From: Cladorhizidae sp. MBARI D1340-BT2
Taxonomy: Eukaryota > Porifera > Demospongiae > Poecilosclerida > Cladorhizidae
Reading direction: 5' to 3'
Assembly (NCBI GenBank): GCA_028752905.1
Contig: JAQNBH010000011.1
Span: 124,001-188,000 of the forward strand
Length of the DNA: 64,000 nucleotides
Positions within the stretch are counted from its first letter, which is position 1; the number at the start of each line of letters is the position of its first letter. This document shows positions 35,569-49,080 of this stretch, piece after piece. The notes beneath the pieces were generated by a model. It was given only the letters and a program-made list of their open reading frames with translations, made no database searches and was not told the DNA's origin. The position numbers were made by a program, and so were the translations under genes.

Positions 35569-36480
35569 CCACTGGTTCAGTAACTAGCAATATTTTTAGC
35601 ACTCGATGACCTCAAATGACCTCTATATAGCCTTATACATGAAGAAATGAAGAAAAATAGCTGAGATTTTTCAAGAGAATCTTATCACTGAATGGCTCGA
35701 GTTGTGCATGGAACAAGACCAAAACATATCAAACCCACTCCTGCTACACTGCAATATATACTCCTGCTATATATATGTATGTAAACACTCTAATATGTAT
35801 ATACTCCTGCTATATATATATGCACTGCAATATATACCCCTACTATACATATATATATGTAAACACTGAATACTCCTGCTATATATATATATGTAAACAC
35901 TACAATACTCCTGCTATATATGATATATACATAAACACTGCAATACTCGTGCTATATATATATATATATGTAAACACTACTACTCCTGCTATATATATAT
36001 ATATATATACATAAACACTGCAATACTCCTTCTATACGTAAGAATCAACAGATCTCAAAGTTTGTATATCTGACAAGACGCTTACAACAACTCAAACAAC
36101 TCGGTCCACCTTCTGAGTCACATGATCACATCAATACATCCATATATGTATATATATTCCAGCAGGTCACCAAGGTGTCGGTCTATCATTATTAATTATG
36201 GAATCATCACTAATTACAATGAGTCACTATATAACAATTTCAGTGCAACTGCAAATAGCCTACATATATATTATCTAAACACTGCAATACTCCTGCTATA
36301 TTATATAAACACTAGTGCAATATATAGTACTCTTGCTATAATAATTATTATACACTACAATACTCCTGCTATAATATATAAACACTAGTGCAATAGTCCT
36401 CCTGCTATATTTATACACACTGCAACAGTACTCCTGCTAATTATATTAACTGCAATAGTCGAGTGCAGGCTGCCATAAGA
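35569..36480. repeat. AT-rich imperfect repeat region
   Basis: Unique sequence to about 35740. Then irregular repeats of AACACTGCAATACTCCTGCT separated by variable (TA)n tracts up to about 36445. No gene seen. Confidence 0.75.
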
Positions 36481-36830
36481 TTTTTTACTCTCGCACGAAT
36501 AACTGAACACTTCCTTGACACGACGTTTTGACATGACGTTTTGTGTGCCAAAAAATAGTTTAACTATGCAGGGTCAAGTTTCTTGTATTGGAATTACACA
36601 CACACACAAAATAAATATATATATGGGCACTGCCTGTTTCCATGGTAACCGTACGCGGCTAGAGCTTGATTTTTTTGTTCTGGGATATTGCATGCCTGAA
36701 GGAGACTGTTCCTCCACGGAATAGGATGGAGGTGTGGCCAAGGGTATCGATCTGAGGAGGAAACCGTCATCAGAAGCCGGCAGTAGCAGAGTGGGTGTGA
36801 GTTTGTTGAGCTTACGAGTGCAAAAAAAAC

Positions 36831-36836
36831 CAAATG
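36831..36836. repeat. left flanking duplication of hAT element (CAAATG)
   Basis: CAAATG before the CAGTGTTGCC end, repeated at 39386–39391 after the other end. Six bases match; typical hAT duplications are 8 bp, although shorter ones are known for some hAT groups. Confidence 0.7.
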
Positions 36837-39385
36837 CAGTGTTGCCCATAGTGTTGGATTTTATCCAAACTGTTTGGATTTTTGACCCTTAAATTTTCTG
36901 TTTGGATTTTATCAATAAATGTTTGGATTTTTTATCACTAGAAAATTGTTTGACATTTCATGCATGTCAGACCATGTGCAGCCTATTTCAAAACCACTCT
37001 CTGTGGTATTAGCCGAGTGTGGACATTTTGTGGTCACCTGGTCTGTGCAGGTGTGGTCACTTGGGAATATTCCTGGTCTTGTGTTATTATGTGGTCACCT
37101 GGTCTGTGCAGGAATATTCCTGCACTGTCCTATGTTCACCCAGGTCTGTGCAGGAATATGCCTGCAGAGCCAGAACCCTTTGATCTATGTGCATGCTCAT
37201 GCATGAGCTATCTGGTTGGGTATTTAAAGCCTGATTTGTGCAAGAGTTAGAATCTTTCACAGTGAGTGTCAGAGAGTTAGCTATGGCATCTTCAGAACCC
37301 AGTACTTCAAGTTTACCAGAAGAAGATTCTTCAGATATGGATTCTGACTCTGATAACGAGGTTTTACAAATTGCCATTGACAGTCAAATCTCTACATCTA
37401 TCAGGTCTTCTGAGTCTGCAAAAATGCGATTGTGTGTCTATCGTAGACAGTATGCAAAGACTTTCCCATGGGCCACAACTTCGAGAAAGGGATCCTTCTG
37501 TATGAAGTGCTCTCGTGATATAAACCTTGGAAGAGGTGGTACTATAGATCTCAGGAGACATCAGGAAACGAAATTACACAAACACTCAGAAAAAGATGGT
37601 GTGGGTGTACTGCCTCTACAGTCCTACTTTGGGCCAATAAGAGAGGAGTCTGTAATCCATGCAGAAGGTACTCTTCGCATATTTCCTTGGAGAGCACCAT
37701 CTTGCCTTTCAATTGGGAGATCATTGTACCAAACTATTCAAGTTGATGTTTCCTGATTCTTCTATTGCTAAAGACTTTAAGTGCAGTCGTAGTAAAGTAA
37801 CAGCTGTGTTGAAAGTTATTGCCCAGGATTGTTGGAAAACCATTTCTGCAGCAGTTAGAGAGACTAAATACTTCAGCCTCCAAACTGATGAGACAACTGA
37901 TATTACCGTTACACAACAAGCTGCTATTATGCTTCAATTCTTCGATAACACCCAAGGACAGGTGAGATGTGTCTTATTTGCCCTAGAGAGTGTAGAGAGG
38001 GCACTGCAGAGCTGCTATTTAACGCAATCGATAAGCATTTTCAAGAATCCACTACCCTCCTTTATGATAATCTTGTCGGATTAGGTACAGATGGGGCCAA
38101 TGTAATGTTGGGAGCACGAAATTCAGTGATGTCACGGTTACGATGTAAGCAGCCAGCTTTAGTTGCTCTTCATTGTCATTGTCACATAGCAGCACTAATA
38201 GCAAATGAGGCCTGCAAAGTCTTGCCTGATGAATTCGAAGATCTGACAACTGATGTATGGTATTAAGAGCCCAAGGAGGCTGCGACAGTTTGAAGAATTT
38301 CAGAGTTTTGTGAAATGAAAGCCACACAAGTTGTTAAAAGCATGCCAAACACGATGGCTCAGCCTTGAAGCTTGTGTGCCTTACTCTCATACTTTCGAAG
38401 TACTGAGGATAAGCAGGCAGTAGTGAGAAGAGTAAAAATTGTACTTGAAAAGCCTCTGACCAAAGCTTACTTGCTCTTTCTATGTTCTGCATTACCATAA
38501 TTTTAACAGGTACATGCAGCAGCAATCTCCAATTCTTCATGTTCTCTACCAAGAGCTTGATGGCTTAATACGAAAATTTCTGTTGCAGTTCATGAATTCT
38601 GAGTGCGTGTGTGCTGCTGAACATGTTTCACAAGTGTGTATTGATAACTCAGAAGAGTATCTCCCTTTACACAAAGTTTTCGTAGGTCACAACACACTAT
38701 CATACCTTGAAGAAGAAGAAGATGGATTATCATCTGAAGATGTTAGAAAATTTAGGGAGACTATCCAAGCTTGGTGGATTGCTGCAGCCAAGGGAGTTGT
38801 CAAACGATTACCTATGAGAAGTTACTCTCCAATCACAAATGGCTTCAACCAGGCTTACAACAATAGAGTATGGCTGGTCAGGTGCTTGCTGCAGCAGTGT
38901 GTTCCTCAGGTAGTAGTTGGTGACAAACCCAGCCTTCAAGAGGAATTTATGAATTTCTGCATGTCGCCATTACCTCCTAAAGTCACGGCCATCACAGAGG
39001 TGGATAAGTATTGGCATGCAATCAGCCAAATCAAAGACTGCTTGGAAACTGAGTATCGCTATTCCACATTGGCAAAACTCGCAAAAGCCATTCTAGTTAT
39101 ACCCCATGGCAATACTGATACCGAACGTTTATTCAGCCACATTGGTCTCAACAAAACGAAGCACAGAAACAGACTAGGAATTTCTACATTAAATTCACTT
39201 TTAACAGTGCAATTCAATGTTCCTCAAAAATGCTATGAATTTAAACCGAACACTGAACTATTAAAGACATATGTAAATGCTATGAACACACTTTAGTATG
39301 TTATTTCTCATGAAATTGTTGTTTGGATTTTTTGTTGCCAAATTTTTGGCAGGCGAGTAATTTGGAAATTACCATGGCAACACTG
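36837..39385 (+). mobile_element. decayed hAT DNA transposon
   Basis: 2549 bp, with short ends CAGTGTTGCC and GGCAACACTG in inverted orientation and a CAAATG duplication on both sides. Near both ends the phrase TGTTTGGATTTT recurs (36872, 36900, 36921 and 39320). It contains a broken hAT transposase. Joining the flanks at CAAATG leaves a short open frame that leads into the DDE transposon to the right, so the hAT probably inserted into that older element. Confidence 0.85.
37238..39296 (+). pseudogene. hAT transposase, frameshifted
   Basis: N-terminal acidic stretch, then a BED/TTF-like zinc finger (FCMKCSRDI...LRRHQETKLHKHS, about 37496–37586). Next come catalytic-domain blocks (SLQTDETTDITVTQQAA with an Asp near 37890; LGTDGANVMLG with a second Asp near 38085; LHCHCHIAALI). 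The C-terminal hAT dimerisation block is LAKLAKAILVIPHGNTDTERLFSHI followed by LNSLLTVQFN (39070–39220). At least three frame changes (about 37680, 37965 and 38265–38510) break it. This is a remnant of a cut-and-paste transposase. Confidence 0.9.
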
Positions 39386-39391
39386 CAAATG

Positions 39392-41235
39392 GGTGAAAAG
39401 AAAGCATCAGCTAGCCAGAGCTGACAGTATGAAAGCTGCTAAAGTGCAATACACGTATGACCAATATGAGTGACTCTTCAAGGACAGCTGTCACAGTTGC
39501 CTGAATTGGAGTCTGAACCAGAAACACCACTTCTTCAAGAAGTGAGTCAATCTACACCTAGGTCACAAGCTGGGACAACCACAATTTCATTTCAGTCCAA
39601 ACTTCTATCCCTTGGATGACTCATTTGCGCTGTCACCAGTTCATTCATCCGATGAAGAGAGTGACAATGATAGCTCCTCTGACAACTAGACCTTTACAGA
39701 AGAAGAAGCAACAGCTTGCTATTAAGAATGGGTCTCTAATCAGCCAAAGTCTTTCCAGAGAATGTTTGCTATCATTCTTATGGACACTTTCAGGATAAGA
39801 TTTGGACTGACAAATGTAGCAGCTGCTAATGAGGCAGGATCTGTGGTAGGGTTCACCAACCGCTCGATTCGATCATGGAGGAATTATAACAAGGGAGAGT
39901 TTGCTGATTCTCTAAGAGGAAAGCACAAGCGGCCCTCTGTATTGGATGATGAGGAGTATCGCTCGAAAGCACTGACATGATTGTGGGGAAATGCCTATGA
40001 AAAAGGTCAACCAACCATGACAGCTGCCATGACAGCTGCTAGATTTATTGCCTGGGTTAACCATGATTTGCTTCCATATATACTCTCACCTCCCTCCTGG
40101 CTTTCCTCGTAGCATAATTCCTCGCACTGCTTGCAAGTGGCTACATTATCTTGGCCTCCATCTTACCTTAAGGGTGTGTACGACGATGGTCACGAGAGGG
40201 AAGATGTAATTGAGTACAGGAAGATGTACTTATGAAAAATCGAGGTATTGGAATGCACACATTTATACATCTCCTGCAGACCTCAGGTATTCTAGGTATG
40301 GATGCAGAAGAGCAATGTGTACTGCCTTAAAGAAAGCTTGTGCGTATTTACCTGATGAGTCCACTTTTCATGCAAATGAAGGACCATCGTGGCAGTGGGC
40401 TGAAACAGGGAAACTTACTATTCGACCAAAAATCAATTGGACATGGGATTATGGTGAGTGACTTTATTACTGGGCATGATGGTTATCTGCAGCTCAATGA
40501 GGAAGAGCATGAGCAAGCAAAGAAAATTTATTCAGCCATTCCAAGAGCTTCCAGGGTTTTGTTCAAGTATGGGGCCCAATCTGGAGGATACTGGAACTGT
40601 GAAAAGTTTCTGATTCAATTGGACAATGCAGTTGAAATAGCTGAAACAAAATATTCTAGTGAAACACACTCCAACAACTTTTATCTTTGACCAAAGCTCC
40701 GGACACACTGCTTATGCTGATGATGCTTTAAATGCACACAGGATGAATGTAAGTGATGGTGGCAAGCAACCAAAGAGGCGTAACACATACTGGGATGGAG
40801 TGATGCAAGTGATGACTACAGCAAGTGGCCAACCAAACGGCTGAACAGTCCTGGAAGAGCATGGTGTGGACACCACTGGCATGGTCAAAACTGAGATGAT
40901 CAAAGTCCTGGAAAGCATGCATGATTTTAAGACCCAGAAAACTTGAGGGGAGGAGTTGGCTTCCAGTCACAAGCACAGGTGTATTTTCACCCTTGTGAGT
41001 TAAACCCTATATTGATCGGGTTTAGAGTTGGGCAAAACGGTTCACACGTACTAACTGTGATTATACATTTGGAGCACTGGAGAAAATCATTCAACCAACC
41101 TTGGATTCAGTTAGTCTTGAGTTGATATACAGAAGTATTATAGAAGAGTGAGGGAATATCATTGTGCATACCGTGAAGGAAGATGCCATGAAATTATATA
41201 AATCGCATTGTCGTGTTCCTGAAACTGAGCCATAG
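39392..41235 (+). pseudogene. decayed DDE-superfamily transposase with CELNPI motif
   Basis: Pieces in several frames are collinear with a DDE endonuclease-type transposase: an HTH-like front (SIRSWRNYNKGEF, about 39865), GKHKRPSVLDDEEY, VSDFITGHDGYLQL (40452–40495, first Asp), FIFDQSSGHTAYADDALNAHRMNV (about 40680–40748, second Asp), GGKQPKRRNTYWDG, and a late CELNPI motif near 40997–41014. Stops and frameshifts are many. I recognise the family from animal and fungal genomes but cannot name its clade. Termini not found; it probably starts left of the hAT insertion. Confidence 0.7.
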
Positions 41236-42825
41236 TAATCAATTTTTTGCTTTACAGATGTTTAGTGAATTGATAGAACATATTTAGAATTCTGTAACTC
41301 CAACATAACTCATTGCCTTAAAATTACTAATTACTTTTCTCAACCCCACCCCCTTGCTTTTAGAATGAAAAAGGGTTAATGTAAAATTAGCTTTACAAAA
41401 ACATTTCATTTGGTGGCAAGTAGTGGCAAGTAATTACAAGTAATTACAAGTAATTACATGCCAAATTTCAATTCTTGTGCACTAACAGAATTAGAGAAAT
41501 CATTCCAAGAAACAAAAATAAAAGCCTTCAAATTGAACCATCAATAATTCATGAGATGTTGCCATAGCAACCCAAATTTAAGCCCACACCATTTCCGACA
41601 CATTGTTCTGTTTTCATTGAAATGAAAGTTGTTATACCAAAATAGAAGTTTATGGCTGTACTCCTGCTATATAACAAAGTTAACCAAAATGTCTAGCTAT
41701 ATAATATTCAAATCAATCAATATAGAGAGCAATGAAATGTTAATTCATGCATGTCTATATACAATAATCATTGTCTTAGATAGCAACAGTGTTAGTTTAT
41801 GGTTGTGTCCATTGCTGTGGAGTGGGTGGAGTGATTAGCTGAGGATAACTCACTTCTTCACTGCAGACAAACGTCATCATACATTAATTAGTTCACATGC
41901 TAAAATATAATCGAGCAAATGAGTGTCATGATAACCACAGTGTATCTGGTGGACACTAGCCTTCACTTAGTCCCCTGGCAACTACTAATAAGGCAAGGGA
42001 AGCAAGCCACACACACTGAGTAGGATTATATATTCTTTGCACTAAGTGCAGAGACTAGGAGCATAGCAACATCAATAACATTCCCTCATGACACAGGCTG
42101 AGAGAAAGTGGACAAGTCTAGAAAGAGCAGGCTAACTAAGCATCCCTGTCTCCCTGTGCACACTGACGAGACCCAACGAGATCCCACCAGAAGGGGACAT
42201 CTATAATACAGCATAAATATGAAATTATTCGTTCTTGGTAACTTTTCATAGTCCTATTGACCTACGAAGTTAAACACTTGAAACATTAATCAAGTAGGTA
42301 AGGTATTTCATTGGCCACTGCTTGTGCAGACATACCCAGCAGAGCAGCTACTTCATGGAGATGCTGCAATTAATATTTGGAGTTCAGAGTAGTGAACACA
42401 GCTTGACACTTTCCTAGGTACTTGTCCAACATTGAATATATGCTAGCTACTGCATAGTGGTTAATGGCATTCTTTCACAATTCTCAACTGTTCCATGCTC
42501 TATGAAAATGATAACCTCTTGGAAGAAAGCTCACACATAGTTTCCATCTGATTTATCTTCAACAATTACCTCACCACCAGTTACATCAGTAAGAAATAAT
42601 TCGTAGACGATGAGTCTATGTAAATATATATAACAACACGCAATATCAGATTATTTTAAACACGAAACATTCCATATTATGTACAGCCATATCACTTGCC
42701 AAGATAATGTTTAGTAAAAGCTTCTCTTATGTATTATTAGTAAATACGCCCCCTTGTGTATGAGCAAGTCACATTGAGGATGAGTGGAACAAATTGTCAT
42801 CATGCCCTTATATATTCCACATACT
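41236..42825. other. non-coding, nothing recognised
   Basis: AT-rich. A small four-fold AAGTAATTAC repeat lies at about 41413–41460. No coding exon, RNA gene or element ends that I can support. Confidence 0.5.
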
Positions 42826-45800
42826 AGTAGGTCACTGGCATCCTACTAGGTCACCGGCATCCTAGTAGGTCACCGGAATCCTAGTGCAGCATGCTACTGG
42901 CATCCTAGTGCAACACGCTACATTACTGGCATCCTAGTGCAACACGCTACATTACTGGCATCCTAGTGCAACACGCTACATTACTGGCATCCTAGTGCAA
43001 CACACTACATTACTGGCATCCTAGTGCAACACGCTACATTACTGGCATCCTAGTGCAACACACTACATTACTGGCATCCTAGTGCAACACGCTACATACT
43101 GGCATCCTAGTGCAACACGCTACATTACTGGCATCCTAGTGCAACACGCTACATTACTGGCATCCTAGTGCAACACACTACATTACTGGCATCCTAGTGC
43201 AACACGCCACATTACTGGCATCCTAGTGCAACATGCTACATTACTGGCATCCTAGTGCAACACACTACATTACTGGCATCCTAGTGCAACACACTACATT
43301 ACTGGCATCCTAGTGCAACACGCTACATTACTGGCATCCTAGTGCAACACACTACATTACTGGCATCCTAGTGCAACACGCTACATTACTGGCATCCTAG
43401 TGCAACACACTACATTACTGGCATCCTAGTGCAACACGCTACATTACTGGCATCCTAGTGCAACACACTACATTACTGGCATCCTAGTGCAACACGCTAC
43501 ATTACTGGCATCCTAGTGCAACACGCTACATTACTGGCATCCTAGTGCAACACGCTACATTACTGGCATCCTAGTGCAACACACTACATTACTGGCATCC
43601 TAGTGCAACACACTACATTACTGGCATCCTAGTGCAACACGCTACATTACTGGCATCCTAGTGCAACACACTACATTACTGGCATCCTAGTGCAACACGC
43701 TACATTACTGGCATCCTAGTGCAACACGCTACATTACTGGCATCCTAGTGCAACACGCTACATTACTGGCATCCTAGTGCAACACACTACATTACTGGCA
43801 TCCTAGTGCAACACGCTACATTACTGGCATCCTAGTGCAACACACTACATTACTGGCATCCTAGTGCAACACGCTACATTACTGGCATCCTAGTGCAACA
43901 CGCTACATTACTGGCATCCTAGTGCAACACACTACATTACTGGCATCCTAGTGCAACACGCTACATTACTGGCATCCTAGTGCAACACGCTACATTACTG
44001 GCATCCTAGTGCAACACGCTACATTACTGGCATCCTAGTGCAACACACTACATTACTGGCATCCTAGTGCAACACTCTACATTACTGGCATCCTAGTGCA
44101 ACACGCTACATTACTGGCATCCTAGTGCAACACGCTAAATTACTGGCATCCCAGTGCAAGACGCTACATTACTGGCATCCTAGTGCAACACGCTACATTA
44201 CTGGCATCCTAGTGCAACACGCTACATTACTGGCATCCTAGTGCAACACGCTACATTACTGGCATCCTAGTGCAACACACTACATTACTGGCATCCTAGT
44301 GCAACACGCTACATTACTGGCATCCTAGTGCAACACACTACATTACTGGCATCCTAGTGCAACACGCTACATTACTGGCATCCTAGTGCAACACGCTACA
44401 TTACTGGCATCCTAACTGGCATCCTAATGCAACACGCTACATTACTGGCATCCTAGTGCAACACGCTACATTACTGGCATCTAGTGCAACACACTACATT
44501 ACTGGCATCCTAGTGCAACACACTACATTACTGTCATCCTAGTGCAACACACTACATTACTGGCATCCTAGTGCAACACGCTACATTACTGGCATCCTAG
44601 TGCAACACGCTACATTACTGGCATCCTAGTGCAACACGCTACATTACTGGCATCCTAGTGCAACACACTACATTACTGGCATCCTAGTGCAACACGCTAC
44701 ATTACTGGCATCCTAGTGCAACACGCTACATTACTGGCATCCTAGTGCAACACGTTACATTACTGGCATCCTAGTGCAACACGCTACATTACTGGCATCC
44801 TAGTGCAACACGCTACATTACTGGCATCCTAGTGCAACACACTACATTACTGGCATCCTAGTGCAACACGCTACATTACTGGCATCCTAGTGCAACACGC
44901 TACATTACTGGCATCCTAGTGCAACACGCTACATTACTGGCATCCTAGTGCAACACGCTACATTACTGGCATCCTAGTGCAACACGCTACATTACTGGCA
45001 TCCTAGTGCAACACGCTACATTACTGGCATCCTAGTGCAACACACTACATTACTGGCATCCTAGTGCAACACGCTACATTACTGGCATCCTAGTGCAACA
45101 CACTACATTACTGGCATCCTAGTGCAACACGCTACATTACTGGCATCCTAGTGCAACACGCTACATTACTGGCATCCTAGTGCAACACGCTACATTACTG
45201 GCATCCTAGTGCAACACGCTACATTACTGGCATCCTAGTGCAACACGCTACATTACTGGCATCCTAGTGCAACACGCTACATTACTGGCATCCTAGTGCA
45301 ACACGCTACATTACTGGCATCCTAGTGCAACACGCTACATTACTGGCATCCTAGTGCAACACGTTACATTACTGGCATCCTAGTGCAACACGCTATGTAC
45401 ATTACTGGCATCCTAGTGCAACACGCTACATTACTGGCATCCTAGTGCAACACGCTACATTACTGGCATCCTAGTGCAACACGTTACATTACTGGCATCC
45501 TAGTGCAACACGCTACATTACTGGCATCCTAGTGCAACACGCTACATTACTGGCATCCTAGTGCAACACGCTACATTACTGGCATCCTAGTGCAACACGC
45601 CACATTACTGGCATCCTAGTGCAACACGCTACATTACTGGCATCCTAGTGCAACACGCTACATTACTGGCATCCTAGTGCAACACGCTACATTACTGGCA
45701 TCCTAGTGCAACACACTACATTACTGGCATCCTAGTGCAACACGCCACATTACTGGCATCCTAGTGCAACACGCTACATTACTGGCATCCTAGTGCAACA

Positions 45801-47284
45801 CGCTACATTACTGGCATCCTAGTGCAACACGCTACATTACTGGCATCTAGTGCAACACGCTACATTACTGGCATCCTAGTGCAACACGCTACATTACTGG
45901 CATCCTAGTGCAACACGCTACATTACTGGCATCCTAGTGCAACACACTACATTACTAGCATCCTAGTGCAACACGCTACATTACTGGCATCCTAGTGCAA
46001 CACGCTACATTACTGGCATCCTAGTGCAACATGCTTCATTACTGGCATCCTAGTGCAACACACTACATTACTGGCATCCTAGTGCAACATGCTTCATTAC
46101 TGGCATCCTAGTGCAACACGCTACATTACTGGCATCTAGTGCAACACACTACATTACTGGCATCCTAGTGCAACACGCTACATTACTGGCATCCTAGTGC
46201 AACACGCTACATTACTGGCATCCTAGTGCAACACGCTACATTACTGGCATCCTAGTGCAACACGCTACATTACTGGCATCCTAGTGCAACACGCTACATT
46301 ACTGGCATCCTAGTGCAACACGCTACATTACTGGCATCCTAGTGCAACACGCTACATTACTGGCATCCTAGTGCAACACACTACATTACTGGCATCTTAG
46401 TGCAACACGCTACATTACTGGCATCCTAGTGCAACACGCTACATTACTGGCATCTAGTGCAACACGCTACATTACTGGCATCCTAGTGCAACACGCTACA
46501 TTACTGGCATCCTAGTGCAACACGCTACATTACTGGCATCCTAGTGCAACACACTACATTACTGGCATCCTAGTGCAACACGCTACATTACTGGCATCCT
46601 AGTGCAACACGCTACATTACTGGCATCCTAGTGCAACACACTACATTACTGGCATCCTAGTGCAACACGCTACATTACTGGCATCCTAGTGCAACACACT
46701 ACATTGCTGGCATCCTAGTGCAACACGCTACATTACTGGCATCCTAGTGCAACACGCTACATTACTGGCATCCTAGTGCAACACGCTACATTACTGGCAT
46801 CCTAGTGCAACACACTACATTACTGGCATCCTAGTGCAACACGCTACATTACTGGCATCCTAGTGCAACACGCTACATTACTGGCATCCTAGTGCAACAC
46901 GCTACATTACTGGCATCCTAGTGCAACACGCTACATTACTGGCATCCTAGTGCAACACGCTACATTACTGGCATCCTAGTGCAACACACTACATTACTGG
47001 CATCCTAGTGCAACACGCTACATTACTGGCATCCTAGTGCAACACACTACATTACTGGCATCCTAGTGCAACACGCTACATTACTGGTATCCTAGTGCAA
47101 CACACTACATTACTGGTATCCTAGTGCAACACGCTACATTACTGGTATCCTAGTGCAACACACTACATTACTGGCATCCTAGTGCAATACGCTACAGTAC
47201 TGGCATCCTAGTGCAACACACTACATTACTGGCATCCTAGTGCAACACGCTACATTACTGGCATCCTAGTGCAACACGCTACAT
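42826..47284. repeat. 29-bp minisatellite, about 150 copies
   Basis: Unit ACGCTACATTACTGGCATCC plus TAGTGCAAC, very homogeneous over 4.4 kb. The main variation is one base, CACGCTAC versus CACACTAC, scattered in mosaic order; minor 28-bp (GCATCTAG) and CATGCTTC variants occur. The left edge (42826–42900) is ragged, with GGTCACCGGCATCCTAGTA units. Confidence 0.97.
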
Positions 47285-47686
47285 CACTCGATCCTCTCAG
47301 CCATTATATATACACACCTTGCCAGAGAATCCCTAGGCAGTTGTTTGTAAACTGTGGCCAAGGTAGGTGGTGCTACACGCCTCCGCTGATCGTGGTTACA
47401 GTAGTAATTGTTGGCTAGCTGATGTGCTGGGCCTGGTGGTAGGTTAGGGGGTGGCGGGGAGCGGGCTGACATTTCAGATACCCTCCTAAGCCATGGCCCA
47501 GAGTCCACCGACCTCTAACAAAGTAAATCTGTATTATTATTATTATGATGTTTTGTAGCGCTACTTGGGCAACTTAAAGTAGCAACTTACCCCAAGCAAT
47601 ATATTCCTAAACCAACACACTAACTTCCCCGGTTGTCCAGGCATCCTTTACACTATTAGCGAGTTGTTGGAGACCATCCGTACCTC
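47285..47686 (+). other. upstream region of kelch gene
   Basis: About 400 bp between the 29-bp array and the first coding exon. A mixed GC-rich stretch (47375–47480) may hold the promoter. No defined element seen. Confidence 0.35.
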
Positions 47687-48001
47687 ATGACCTCTGCACC
47701 CACCCAATCCAACCCTCCTTACCTCATGGCAACGTCAAAAGAAGACGCTAGGAAGATAACTTTCGGTAGTTGGAAGCAGCTAACGATTGAAGGAGTACCT
47801 CCAACCACTAGGTATGTTTCCAAGATTATGTACCACAGAGCTGGTTCATCGCTCAGCAATCTACAAGTTCCCTATATCTGCCTTTCTCCAGGTACAGCCA
47901 GGCATTGTCTCTGCGTGGAGACACGGTGTATCTGTTTGGAGGAGCAAGTAACAATGAGAATGGCGTTACTATTTATCATAAAGAGCTGTATGCTCTTAAC
48001 T
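47687..48001 (+). CDS. kelch-repeat protein, first two coding exons (partial)
   Basis: Exon 1 is 47687–47811 (a second in-frame ATG at 47726 opens MATSKEDARKITF and may be the true start). An 80-bp intron (47812–47891, GTATGT...TTCTCCAG) follows, then exon 2 at 47892–48001, ending AAC T|GTAAGC, phase 1. Spliced, the end reads GVPPTTRYSQALSLRGDTVY followed by LFGGASNNENG and LYALN: a kelch blade with its RY, G-D and FGG signature. Kelch propellers bind protein partners; the role here is unknown. The following intron extends beyond anything I can resolve, and no third exon was found before 64000. Confidence 0.75.
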
Positions 48002-49080
48002 GTAAGCCACTAGGAGGTGTGGCATGCTAATGCTAACACGACTTGTAACACTTAGTGATGCAGAGATACACTTGAACAATGCAGTAGCCTATCACACACT
48101 CAGAAACACAGGACAACATCCCTACCACACACATACACACACAGGATAGAACTACTGCATTTGTGGGTTATAATTGGCATCAGGCATCAATGGAGCTAGC
48201 CAACTGACTCGGCTAAAACTCATTTTGAGCATAATCTTTTCAAAGAATGCAAATGTATTATACTGTAGTTTGGATCAGCTCCATTGAGTATGCCAATCAA
48301 CAGCTACACAGCACTATTGCCTTGTCTACAGCAACACTTGCAGCAGAGAAATCCAGCCCATAGCACCTCCTTTCCCAGATTCTGAGTGGCTCCCAGTGAG
48401 CATAGGTACCTGCTCTATAGAGGCCATATTCAAAGGCTTAGAAAGTCACTCTATGACAATGTCACTCTATGACAATGTTTTCCATCATCAGTCATTCCAT
48501 TGTGTGGTTTGGTTCACTCCTCCAAACTGGTTACAGTTTTCTGCAATGATTCAGCTGTCTAGGGGTTAATTATTAATGGTTGATATTCAGCAAGCATTAT
48601 TTATGTATTTGTTCAGTGGACGTGCAAGTTTGTACTAGTAACTGCTGGTGTCAATTGATTTAAGCATGAGCTCATGAATAATGCCTATAGGAATGAAATA
48701 TCCAGTCGAACTGCCAGTATCTGCAATAACGTTAGTTTTAAATGCCCCTAATTAATCATCCTGCAATTAGTCGGTCAACCACTCCCCTCGGAATTTTAGC
48801 TTATATCTTTGTAGTATTTTTGACTGGTAATCTGCTTGGTCCCAGATAATTATCTGCTAACGATCGCATGAGAAGAGCCCTCAGCTATCAACCAATGGGC
48901 TCATTGCTGTTTCTGTAGGAATCTGAGGTCTAGCTGCACTCCTTCTGAAAGATTGTTCCCATCAGACTTCACACCCACATATTGGAAGTGTTTACAAAGA
49001 ACTGGCCTCTCTACAAGCATTTCATAAGTGCAGAAGATTAGTCTTAGCCTGTGGTTTTCATTTGCTACTCACTATACGTA
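48002..49080 (+). other. start of large intron of kelch gene, unique part
   Basis: Begins with the donor GTAAGC. No kelch-like continuation in the required phase was found at the plausible acceptors I tried (for example near 48330 and 48535). A short CACACA tract lies near 48130. Confidence 0.5.
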